Shown: positions 1 to 6,322 of the stretch, in pieces
Layout: each line of letters starts with the position of its first letter
How positions within the stretch are numbered: position 1 is the stretch's first letter
Assembly: GCA_002372235.1 (NCBI GenBank)
Contig: DFJI01000032.1
Coordinates: 1-21,383, forward strand
Length of the DNA: 21,383 nucleotides
Direction of reading: 5' to 3'
Source of the DNA: Prevotella sp. UBA3675
Lineage (GTDB): Bacteria; Bacteroidota; Bacteroidia; Bacteroidales; Bacteroidaceae
Made by a program: the position numbers and the translations under genes
The notes under the pieces: generated by a model
The model's database searches: none
What the model saw: the letters and a program-made list of their open reading frames with translations, nothing else
What the model was told of the DNA's origin: nothing

Positions 1-140
1 GACATAACAGGTGTCTTGCCGTTACCACTCTCAAAGTCTTCAATTATCTTAATACCATCCACTACGTCAAGCGTCTTGTATTTTCTATTTTGAACGGGGA
101 TTGACATGGTGGCCTTGTCAAAACTGCCTCTACCTCCCAT
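1..140 (-). CDS. Unrecognised protein, N-terminal part only
   Basis: This is a minus-strand reading frame that starts at ATG 140-138 and runs off the left edge after about 46 residues. The product begins MGGRGSFDKATMSIPVQNRK and continues with a short hydrophilic stretch; no signal peptide or membrane segment is visible. A good Shine-Dalgarno-like GGAGGA lies 7 bases before the ATG, unusual in this window and the main support for the start. The ATG sits inside the last codons of the upstream 39-aa ORF, so the two are probably translationally coupled. I do not recognise the family. The function cannot be judged from this fragment. Confidence 0.6.
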   Translation of the reverse strand, partial: MGGRGSFDKATMSIPVQNRKYKTLDVVDGIKIIEDFESGNGKTPVM

Positions 141-249
141 ATCTCAGTCCTCCGTTATTATGTTGTTCCAGCACCAGCCATTTTATCTCACCCGCTGTAG
201 GTAAGTGACCATCTATCTTATCTCGAAAAATAATTATTATGGGTGTCAT
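130..249 (-). CDS. Small 39-aa ORF overlapping the next gene
   Basis: A minus-strand ORF from ATG 249-247 to TAG at 132-130 encodes 39 residues beginning MTPIIIIFRDKIDGHLPTAG. It fills the gap between the 254-aa gene, whose stop is at 292-290, and the MGGRG gene, whose start it overlaps by 11 bases. This tight packing is typical of a real operon member. No family is recognised. It could instead be only a leader that carries the ribosome to the next start. It has no obvious signal peptide. Confidence 0.4.
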   Translation of the reverse strand: MTPIIIIFRDKIDGHLPTAGEIKWLVLEQHNNGGLRYGR

Positions 250-289
250 AACTATATTATTTGTTATGGCCCCTCAATGATGCAAAATG

Positions 290-1054
290 TCATGCAGCCA
301 TCGCAGGGGCACGGTTAATACTAAGAATATTAATCGCGTCTTGCTGATGGTCATCATCTTCAGATGAAAATAGGTGGTATCTTGCTGACAAGGTAACCCT
401 CCTGACAACAGATCGAATATCGATGCAGGGCTTTTGTGTCCCTGACGGTTTCTCATAGAACAAATGACTGTTGAGAACCTTTTCAATGGCTTCGCAACGC
501 TGCTTATATTCAAGCGTGTCTGGATTATCATTTAGTTCGAAGCTGAGGTTACCACAAGATTCTAAACTCAGAGAAGAAAGAATCTTCTCTAATGCAAAGC
601 CTCCCAGCGTAAATCGCCTATAGGCAGATGGTGTTTGTTCGTGTACTTTCTGTATGAACTGCTCGCGAATGGCATCCGTGTCAATGTCGCTCCATGTCTG
701 AGCAGCGGAATCTGAAGATTGGCGATTGTTAAAGGTTTGACAAAAATTGATGAACGTTGCCAACTCGTCGCCAGCGAGTTCGGCAATGTGTCGTTGGGCA
801 TTATTGAAGTATGCCCTCATTTTGCGGACGTGAGCATCCGCTAATTCAGCGAGCAGGCTTTCGTCAATACATCTGCACACCGTGTCCTCTATCTCTACGC
901 CTTGCTCACGGGCTATCACACGAATAGCCTCAAGGCGCAGCCCACTAGCCTTCATCACCACCTCTGCTGAGGTGGTGAAAACTGCCTTGAAAAAGTTCCC
1001 CGCGATTTTGGAGAACTCCGTGGCATCAGCTATATGGGATAGATACTGCTCCAT
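290..1054 (-). CDS. Hypothetical protein, 254 aa
   Basis: Start ATG 1054-1052 lies about 17 bases downstream of a good -7 box (1078-1071), which supports this start. The product is soluble with no signal peptide or membrane segment. A segment near residues 40-75 (IRVIAREQGVEIEDTV followed by an acidic helix) is loosely like small helical domains such as the IF2 N-terminal type, but this is a weak resemblance and no function is claimed. The middle is rich in alpha-helix-forming residues and the C-terminus is polar and histidine/aspartate-rich. It is followed by the 39-aa ORF and the partial gene at the window edge, so it heads a small operon separate from the nuclease cassette upstream of it. 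It lies next to restriction genes, so a defence-related or mobile-element role is possible but unsupported. Confidence 0.7.
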   Translation of the reverse strand: MEQYLSHIADATEFSKIAGNFFKAVFTTSAEVVMKASGLRLEAIRVIAREQGVEIEDTVCRCIDESLLAELADAHVRKMRAYFNNAQRHIAELAGDELATFINFCQTFNNRQSSDSAAQTWSDIDTDAIREQFIQKVHEQTPSAYRRFTLGGFALEKILSSLSLESCGNLSFELNDNPDTLEYKQRCEAIEKVLNSHLFYEKPSGTQKPCIDIRSVVRRVTLSARYHLFSSEDDDHQQDAINILSINRAPAMAA

Positions 1055-1070
1055 TTATAAATCTTTTCCG

Positions 1071-1078
1071 CAAAGATA
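1071..1078 (-). promoter_or_regulatory. -7 promoter box for the 254-aa gene
   Basis: TATCTTTG on the minus strand matches the Bacteroidetes TAnnTTTG -7 box, 16 bases ahead of the ATG at 1054. The -33 region is poor. The box separates the 254-aa gene and its followers from the restriction cassette as its own transcription unit. Confidence 0.55.
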
Positions 1079-1226
1079 CAACTTTTTGGTGAGACTACCT
1101 ATACTTAATCTTGTTTTTAAGATTATTTTCCGTAATTAATGACATTAAACTCATATCAGTTTGATATGTACACTTACTGCTAAGTGCAATTTTCCAGAAC
1201 CACAGAATAAGTCAAAGACAAGCGAC

Positions 1227-1258
1227 AGGATGCAAGACTGACCATTGTCCTGCATCCT
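1227..1258 (-). terminator. Hairpin terminator after the nuclease cassette
   Basis: AGGATGCA (1227-1234) and TGCATCCT (1251-1258) are perfect arms, with GAC/GTC extending the stem inward. The hairpin starts about 8 bases after the stop of the HsdR-like gene. No clear T-run follows in the minus direction, so it may act as a weak terminator or as mRNA 3'-end protection. Confidence 0.5.
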
Positions 1259-1266
1259 TTATTGTC

Positions 1267-2787
1267 TCAGCCGTTGTTCCCAAGAACGAAATCCGCTTCA
1301 GCGGCAGCATGTTCTTGTCGGTCACTCCTATACAGTTCGTCTAGCGACTGTCCGGCATCGCTCACCCACTCATCCCAGCCGTTGCAACTGCGGCCCGCAC
1401 AATAACTGGCTGCTGTGCTGGGACTGTTGAGCACATAGTCACGCTGAAGTTCCCAGAGACCATCTTTTGTTGGCTTCGACATGGCGGCGATAACGGCATT
1501 ACGCTTCTCGCCGTCACGATACGACGGAACGGTGCTCTGTGGCAGCAGGCTACCTTTAAGAATTCGCATCGAGTGGTCGGTCTCGTTGAAGATGGCATGG
1601 GCATCACAACCACGAACGGTGATATGGAACAGGTTGCCTACAGGCTCATTCCCTTCATTATGACTGGCAACCTCTGAACCAGATGTAGCGGGTTGAGAAG
1701 TTTCCACACGATAGCCTAGCTGTCTGACAGCCTTTAGGAACCTCCCTATGTTACCTTTTCCCCATTCTGTTGAAACGGCAAAGGGAATACCGTCACCACT
1801 CCTTAGTACATATTCTGGTTCTTTGAAATAACGCCGTCCCTTGAAATTTCTTTCCTTGATATAGTCCATTGTCTGCACCACACCAAACGAACCTTGCAAC
1901 TCTGGCGGGAACGCACGTTCAATATCTGCAAAGGTAGCCTTTGGATGCTGTTCGACGTAAGTCGACACAACGGCATAGACAAACTTGTTTTTTCCTAAGA
2001 ATTCGCCACCTTCAAGCGAGTAGCCGGTATGGTCGTATACTCGCTTCTTTGTATCGTCTGTTGGCAAGGTTTGGATTGGTTCTGTGGGAGTGTCCTTGTG
2101 TACAGGCAATGCGGGAGCGTCAGTCAGTGAGGCAGAGAAACGTAGTTGAGAAAGCATTCCCTTGATATCTGCTTCTGAGAACGTACTACCATATTTCTCC
2201 ATCAAATAGGGTGTCAGACTCTCCGTTATCTGCACTTGTGCATTGGCTATCAGTCCTTCTTTTATCTTATTGAGGTTGGCCTGACGGTTCATTTCTTCCA
2301 TTCGCGATTCACAGAATTCCACGATGCCATCCTTCGTGAAAGACTCTTTAGAGAATTTCTCCACAAACTTAGCACCAAGTTTGTTGTCTATTTCCAATGG
2401 AATACGCAACACCGAAACGGCATCCTTGCTCTTGGGCTTGTCGTAGAACACCTCGATATGCTCACCGATATAGATGCCTACATCAAGTTTCAGTTGGCGC
2501 ATATACGATTCCAGTTGCACTTGCTCTCGCTCCGTCTGTGAATGGATAGGACGTTTTACCTCAATGACAAACTGATCCTCATCGTCGCGCTTAATCAGGA
2601 TGTCCGGCTGAATAAACTTGCTGTTGCCTATTGGGATGTTAGGCTTGTGACTAATCTCACCTTTCCACTTGGCCCATCCCAGCAGTTGCATCTGGGTCTC
2701 TATAAGCGAATGGTAGATGTCCTCATCAACATCTCTCTTCTTCGCTTCGCATAAGTCATATACGAACTGGTTCCACTTCTCTAGCAT
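1267..2787 (-). CDS. HsdR-type nuclease-domain protein with DUF4357
   Basis: This 506-aa protein has an N-terminal domain of the type I restriction HsdR_N (HSDR_N_2) kind. PDILI near residue 60 and FVIEVKRP about 15 residues later supply the PD...E-x-K nuclease residues. No helicase motor follows, unlike true HsdR proteins, which run to about 1000 residues. The middle (about 255-370) looks like a winged-helix-type region found in Bacteroidetes restriction-associated proteins. The C-terminus has a DUF4357-like end, with LKGS, SPSTAASYCAGRSCNGW and a final G-x-SLDEL. The start ATG 2787 is 12 bases after the DUF262-HNH stop, so it is the third gene of the operon. I infer that it cuts DNA together with, or as an alternative to, the HNH protein. 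It could also be a regulator that retains a nuclease fold. Confidence 0.85.
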   Translation of the reverse strand: MLEKWNQFVYDLCEAKKRDVDEDIYHSLIETQMQLLGWAKWKGEISHKPNIPIGNSKFIQPDILIKRDDEDQFVIEVKRPIHSQTEREQVQLESYMRQLKLDVGIYIGEHIEVFYDKPKSKDAVSVLRIPLEIDNKLGAKFVEKFSKESFTKDGIVEFCESRMEEMNRQANLNKIKEGLIANAQVQITESLTPYLMEKYGSTFSEADIKGMLSQLRFSASLTDAPALPVHKDTPTEPIQTLPTDDTKKRVYDHTGYSLEGGEFLGKNKFVYAVVSTYVEQHPKATFADIERAFPPELQGSFGVVQTMDYIKERNFKGRRYFKEPEYVLRSGDGIPFAVSTEWGKGNIGRFLKAVRQLGYRVETSQPATSGSEVASHNEGNEPVGNLFHITVRGCDAHAIFNETDHSMRILKGSLLPQSTVPSYRDGEKRNAVIAAMSKPTKDGLWELQRDYVLNSPSTAASYCAGRSCNGWDEWVSDAGQSLDELYRSDRQEHAAAEADFVLGNNG

Positions 2788-2799
2788 ATCTTGGTCTTT

Positions 2800-3903
2800 T
2801 TATTTCGCTCCTTTTCTTCGGTTACACTCCCTACACAGCATCTGACAGTTCTCTGCGCTTGTCGGTCCATTTTGACTCCATGGGGTAATATGGTCTGCTT
2901 CCATTTCTGACAACTCAAAATGCTTTCCACAAATCGGACAAATTCCCTGTTGGCGTGTATATGCAGCCTTTGCCATTGCAGGTGAAAACTTACGAATGTT
3001 CAAAACCTTTTCGTCTCCACCGAGAACATACTCGTAGGCACCAGCCTTGTGTGTGACGTCATCGTCCATCCATAAACGTTCTAATTCCTGTTGCAGAACA
3101 TTAGTGTCTATATTTTCCTTATCCTTGTAGGTCTCGTAAATGTTTCCCCAGTCTAAGCCCTTCATCAGTGGGTCGTATTTAGGGAATGTGGCTTCAACCC
3201 AGTTGATGACTTTCTGGAAGTAAAGCATCAAGTCGTTAGCATTGGGCTTGTCTTGGTAGATTCCCATATAAGTTTCAATATCGCCACAAAATCGTTCCTT
3301 GTCACTGTTTGCAGCCCATTTGATGGCAGTCTCCAGATACTTCTGACGTTTGGGGTCACCAGCAAGATAACGTGTACCAAGTAGAACACCTTTGCCTGTC
3401 GCTTTCGAGAAACGTTTCTTGGCATCAGTAAGCCATGCACCTGTAAATACGGCATTTCTCATTTCTTGTTCGCTAAGACGTTCTCCTTGGATGTTGATAA
3501 CATTAAACCATTTCAACTTCTCTGATACTGTGCCTTTGCAGACATATATCAGCAATTTGTAATCCATGATGCGCTGGCGTACATCAGGTGTCTGATTATG
3601 AATATACAATCTATCAACACTAAATGCACGGTCAAGATACCGACATATAGAGAGTGTGCGCTGCTGCCCATCTAACAATTCATAGTGGTCACCTTCGTCA
3701 CTCCAGTACATAACATTCAAAGGGAAGTCTTGCATAACGGAACGAATGACTTCCTGCTCCTGTTCTGGCTTGTAGATGTATTCGCGCTGGTAAGCAGGAC
3801 GAATATTGAGTTTGCCACCATAACCGAGAATATCACTCAATTCATCGTATTCGTAGCCGTCGTAAAGATCGGCAATCGTTACTTCTTTTAATTGAATTTC
3901 CAT
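2800..3903 (-). CDS. DUF262 protein with C-terminal HNH nuclease domain
   Basis: This 367-aa protein has an N-terminal DUF262 (ParB/Srx-like NTPase fold) with PAYQREY near residue 37 and the hallmark LLDGQQRTLSI near residue 76. The C-terminus has an HNH domain: CPICGKHF, then ADHITPW with the catalytic His, then an EN pair and CRECNRRKG closing a four-cysteine zinc site. DUF262 with an HNH-like nuclease partner domain is the plan of known modification-dependent or phage-restriction enzymes such as GmrSD and BrxU; here the nuclease part is a classical zinc HNH rather than DUF1524. It starts 6 bases after the methyltransferase stop, so the two are almost certainly co-translated. I infer that it is the restriction component, perhaps NTP-driven. 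All key motifs look intact. Confidence 0.88.
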   Translation of the reverse strand: MEIQLKEVTIADLYDGYEYDELSDILGYGGKLNIRPAYQREYIYKPEQEQEVIRSVMQDFPLNVMYWSDEGDHYELLDGQQRTLSICRYLDRAFSVDRLYIHNQTPDVRQRIMDYKLLIYVCKGTVSEKLKWFNVINIQGERLSEQEMRNAVFTGAWLTDAKKRFSKATGKGVLLGTRYLAGDPKRQKYLETAIKWAANSDKERFCGDIETYMGIYQDKPNANDLMLYFQKVINWVEATFPKYDPLMKGLDWGNIYETYKDKENIDTNVLQQELERLWMDDDVTHKAGAYEYVLGGDEKVLNIRKFSPAMAKAAYTRQQGICPICGKHFELSEMEADHITPWSQNGPTSAENCQMLCRECNRRKGAK

Positions 3904-3909
3904 AGGGCA

Positions 3910-4869
3910 TTATCTTTTATGTCGGATAAATATTCTGCTATACATTCTTTTGCCATTTACATAGACACGACCTTTCTCAATGTTAAGGCTATATTCGTTG
4001 CCGACAATTTCAAATTGATTGGGGTTATATTTCGTCAGGAAGGTTATCGGAACTCCCATAACTCCATCATAGTCTTCTGGAATGTCTTGCGACTTAGAAA
4101 CTTCAATAGCATCAAAATTGTCATACTTTGTATATTCCTCAGGCTTATATTTCCTAATGAATTCCATTTCATCTTCACGTTTCTTCACTCTAAGGTTTGT
4201 AAACCACATCACACCAGATACCCTAATCATACCCTCCCTATGGTCTGAGTCGCTGGCTGTATCTTCATACTTAGGACTAATAAAATGTGCGCAGTTTCGG
4301 TTAAAACCATACCCCAGCCACATACGATTTGCCATAAAATATGGAAAGATTTCTTTGTATGTTATGGCGTTTTGGTGTCCAATGATGAGGAACTGTTTAT
4401 TATAGTCCATCAATTGTTTTACATATTGCCGGAATAAGGAGAAGGGCGGATTAGTCACAACGATGTCAGCTTGTTTTAGTAACTCTATACACTCTTTTGA
4501 GCGAAAATCCCCATCACCATTTAGCGGCTTCACATCTAATTCTTCAAGGTCTATATGGTTATTGCCGTTCTTGTCACCTTCATATATGATATATACAGCC
4601 TGCTCCTTATCGTGCTGACTAAAAAGGTCAATATCATTATTCTTGTAGCACGTGCAAATAAGTCTTTTCAATCCAAGCCACTCAAAGTTGAGAGCAAAAT
4701 ACTGGAAGAACTCACTTACACGCGGGTCGTCACAGTTGCAAAGTACCGTCTTTCCCTCGAACTGTCGGCGGTAATGATACAATTCTCTCTCAATGTCTTC
4801 GCGACGAGTATAAAACTCGTCCTTCTTAGCTTCCTTTGCCTGATGAAGATTCGTATTCTTGTTTGCCAT
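3910..4869 (-). CDS. EcoRI-family DNA adenine-N6 methyltransferase
   Basis: This 319-aa protein is recognisably a homologue of M.EcoRI (about 326 aa). Shared landmarks in order are an N-terminal KDEFYTRREDIE, the VLCNCDDPRVSEFFQYFA block, the GDGDFRS motif, the catalytic motif IV VVTNPPFSLF, then MWFTNL, KYDNFDAI, and DYDGVMGVPITFL near the end. The NPPF motif marks transfer of a methyl group to adenine N6. EcoRI methylase modifies GAATTC, so the same target is a reasonable guess; GAATTC occurs in the cassette at 1560, 1999, 2314 and 4159. The start ATG 4869 aligns with the M.EcoRI N-terminus. It is first in the three-gene cassette. No EcoRI endonuclease gene is seen. No promoter lies in the last 300 bases before it apart from the one driving the structured RNA. 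Confidence 0.95.
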   Translation of the reverse strand: MANKNTNLHQAKEAKKDEFYTRREDIERELYHYRRQFEGKTVLCNCDDPRVSEFFQYFALNFEWLGLKRLICTCYKNNDIDLFSQHDKEQAVYIIYEGDKNGNNHIDLEELDVKPLNGDGDFRSKECIELLKQADIVVTNPPFSLFRQYVKQLMDYNKQFLIIGHQNAITYKEIFPYFMANRMWLGYGFNRNCAHFISPKYEDTASDSDHREGMIRVSGVMWFTNLRVKKREDEMEFIRKYKPEEYTKYDNFDAIEVSKSQDIPEDYDGVMGVPITFLTKYNPNQFEIVGNEYSLNIEKGRVYVNGKRMYSRIFIRHKR

Positions 4870-4872
4870 AAC

Positions 4873-4910
4873 GATTGATAGTTTTAGTCAGCGCACTCAG
4901 ACTATCAATC
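4873..4910 (-). promoter_or_regulatory. Perfect 10-bp inverted repeat at the methyltransferase start
   Basis: GATTGATAGT (4873-4882) and ACTATCAATC (4901-4910) are perfect arms around an 18-base loop and end 3 bases before the methyltransferase ATG. It could be a protein operator or an mRNA hairpin limiting initiation. Several methyltransferases bind their own start regions, but that role is inference here. Confidence 0.55.
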
Positions 4911-4923
4911 ACGCCACGGCACA

Positions 4924-5185
4924 TAAAAAGAGCGCGGTGCTCTTAATGCGCATAGCAAGAGGTGAAAGCGTAGGAATACTTTTTGGAACCCCTGTCTACC
5001 AAGATGCACCACACTCTAAGAGTGCGTACATCGCTATTGGTAGAACAGAGAGAACCATATTGCCTACAGCCCACCTGTCACTTGTTATTTCCGTGCTTGT
5101 TATACCAATCTGAGTTTCCTACGCTTTTCTTGGCTATGCGCGAAATAATAGCGAATGCTTCATAAGTCCGGATTTCTCCCCGAAC
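4924..5185 (-). ncRNA. Candidate structured RNA of about 260 nt
   Basis: This minus-strand transcript is bounded by a -7 box (5199-5192) and an intrinsic terminator (4944-4925). A long imperfect closing stem joins 5141-5116 to 4976-4948; GCGCATAGC and AAGCGTAGGAA pair with their complements around a small mismatch. Inside, two short stems (CAC/GUG and ACAG/CUGU) precede a long hairpin, 5044-4995. Its base TCTACCAA/TTGGTAGA and tip CACTCT/AGAGTG are perfect, and it can be extended on both sides by UCUCUG/CAGGGG. This is far more pairing than coding DNA shows. The layout (outer inverted repeat, small stems, one long hairpin) resembles a retron msr-msd, but no reverse transcriptase is present. 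A 6S-like RNA or an attenuating leader for the methyltransferase operon are alternatives. The opposite-strand ORF here has no recognisable product. Confidence 0.6.
4925..4944 (-). terminator. Intrinsic terminator of the structured RNA
   Basis: Read on the minus strand, AAGAGC, a 5-base loop and GCTCTT are followed directly by further T residues (CTTTTTAT). It stands between the promoter and the methyltransferase gene, so expression of the cassette would need read-through, anti-termination or another start site. Confidence 0.6.
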
Positions 5186-5191
5186 CGACGG

Positions 5192-5218
5192 CAAAGATAC
5201 GAATTTTATGCGAAACAA
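5192..5218 (-). promoter_or_regulatory. Promoter for the structured RNA / restriction cassette
   Basis: The -7 box TATCTTTG is at 5199-5192 on the minus strand, with a TTG at 5218-5216; the spacing of 16 is short, so the -33 is weak. It faces away from the plus-strand promoter at 5237-5268, making a divergent pair. Confidence 0.6.
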
Positions 5219-5236
5219 GAAAATAAGTGGGCATTA

Positions 5237-5268
5237 TTTGCAAATATTGGGACAAGTTCGTATCTTTG
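5237..5268 (+). promoter_or_regulatory. Bacteroidetes-type promoter for a small RNA
   Basis: TTTG (5237-5240), a 20-base spacer and TATCTTTG (5261-5268) form a near-ideal -33/-7 pair. A terminator follows about 85-110 bases later and no convincing ORF lies between them. Confidence 0.75.
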
Positions 5269-5274
5269 CAACGT

Positions 5275-5378
5275 CAAGATGGATATTTTGGCTATCCAGG
5301 TAAGTTTCCTGAGAGGGCAAGCCGTATACGTCACTACCCGATTTTAAAACAAGCCGCATCCTTTGGGTGCGGTTTTGC
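5275..5378 (+). ncRNA. Candidate small RNA of about 105 nt
   Basis: This is the interval from the predicted start downstream of the 5261 -7 box to an intrinsic terminator. It can form GGATA/TATCC and CAGG/CCTG hairpins in tandem, then the terminator stem CCGCATCC/GGGTGCGG followed by TTTT. A strong promoter, a terminator within 120 bases and no clear reading frame are the pattern of an independent small RNA. Bacteroidales genomes carry several such promoter-linked RNAs (for example the Bacteroidales-1 motif), but I cannot assign it. The 111-aa ORF spanning it begins upstream of the -33 box and so cannot be made from this promoter. Confidence 0.5.
5351..5377 (+). terminator. Intrinsic terminator of the small RNA
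   Basis: CCGCATCC (5354-5361), loop TTT and GGGTGCGG (5365-5372, one G-T wobble) are followed by TTTT. The stem is extended by AAG/TTT on the outside. Confidence 0.75.
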
Positions 5379-5577
5379 TATATTTGAAAAAATCAGAAAA
5401 AGCAGTCTCTTGCTGAAAGAGAACGGCACGGTGAGGGTGAGAACGTGGCTTGCGAAAAAAGAACAAGCCTTGCAAAAGGGGAAAAGAAGTTACCCTGGAT
5501 TCAGGATGAACTATCATGACCGTTTTGAGGATATGCACCGTAAGTTTGCAAGAAACAAGTAGCAGAACAGCCCATTT

Positions 5578-5660
5578 CATGTCGTGATTTAGGATGGATC
5601 ACGACATGATTTAGTTTATATCATCTCGTGATATAGGCAGAATCGTGACGTGACTTAGCC
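5578..5660. repeat. Palindrome and TCGTGA/TTAG repeat cluster
   Basis: CATGTCGTGAT (5578-5588) and ATCACGACATG (5598-5608) are perfect 11-bp arms around 9 bases. Downstream, ATATCA/TGATAT forms a second small stem, and related TCGTGA...TAG units recur three times up to about 5660. It could be a protein-binding cluster or a bidirectional terminator; there is no T-run. Confidence 0.55.
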
Positions 5661-5728
5661 TAAAAGGCAAGATGACTTTGGCGCAGAGGCAGTGTGAACG
5701 AAACTGAAACGGAATGACAACTACACAC

Positions 5729-5892
5729 ACACGCTTTACAGAAAAGTTTCAAAACATCTGCTCCATCTGCTCCCGTCTGCAACCATTTGGATGACAGCCG
5801 CTTACAAGCGGAGCAGATGTTTTTTATCTGTCACCATCTGCTCCACCTGTAAGTTTTTGCAATTCAGCGCATTACGCATGAGGAGCAGATAT
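5729..5892 (+). repeat. Dispersed CATCTGCTCC repeat, copy A
   Basis: A CA-rich stretch and ACAGAAAAGTTTC lead into AACATCTGCTCC (5752-5763), a second CATCTGCTCC-like unit and then the inverted arm GGAGCAGATGTT (5809-5820). More units follow at about 5832 and 5879. The same arrangement occurs in the opposite orientation at 19698-19822, so this is a dispersed element and not chance. Confidence 0.7.
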
Positions 5893-5938
5893 TAAAAACT
5901 TTATGCAAGCAACATCACAAAGACACTGATAATGGTTA

Positions 5939-6094
5939 CTATTTGTCTTCCCCATTGGCACCACAGATGACGATCTCTTCAACAGCCTTACGCTTTTTCT
6001 CCTTCAGTTCGTCAGCAGGGTAGCCAACAGGAATCAGGACGGCAGCTTCCTCATTCTCACCCAGACCAAAAGACAAACGCTCAATTACCAGTCA
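5939..6094 (-). pseudogene. 3' remnant of a nitroreductase-like gene
   Basis: A minus-strand frame ending at TAG 5941-5939 encodes about 50 residues, including LSFGLGENEEAAVLIPVGYP, and ends EEIVICGANGEDK. The VLIPVGYP...RK...EEIV pattern is that of the C-terminus of nitroreductase-family FMN oxidoreductases. Going upstream, the frame meets stops just beyond 6094, and no start, FMN-binding N-terminus or promoter is seen. I read it as the tail of a deleted gene. A chance match is unlikely given the length, but the family call rests on this short segment alone. Confidence 0.6.
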
Positions 6095-6322
6095 TCGACT
6101 ATCAAATCGGTACAGACGAGCCTGGCTTCTGCAATAAAAAGGAGACCAAAAATATAATAAAAAAACGTATGGCTAAGTCTCACGACTTTCCAAGTGCAAA
6201 AGTTATGAAAAAAAAGATGCACAAAAACATTGTTCAGCTTACAATTGTTTACGTTTTTTTTGTTAACACGGGCTTGGCAGACAAACCGAACAGTAACGCG
6301 GGAGGATACTGCCTAAATGAGT

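Larger units (their letters stand above)
5386..5938. other. Gene-free stretch with repeats
   Basis: No intact gene is supported here. It contains a palindrome with TCGTGA units (5578-5660) and copy A of the dispersed CATCTGCTCC repeat (5729-5892). The first 180 bases are open in one frame (its downstream part ends KFARNK before a TAG at about 5560), but the frame shows no recognisable family and no independent start signal. It may be decayed sequence at the edge of the restriction island. Confidence 0.5.

Noticed and set aside
4859..5113. Plus-strand 84-aa ORF opposite the structured RNA
   Set aside because: It lies over the strongly paired RNA and has no plus-strand promoter or recognisable domain. 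The pairing explains the sequence better.
4924..5185. Calling the structured RNA a retron
   Set aside because: The layout is similar, but a retron needs a reverse transcriptase and none is present in the window; the downstream genes are a methylase and nucleases. Kept only as an alternative.
5227..5562. Plus-strand 111-aa ORF
   Set aside because: It begins upstream of the -33 box and crosses an intrinsic terminator, so the promoter there cannot produce it whole. No family is recognised.
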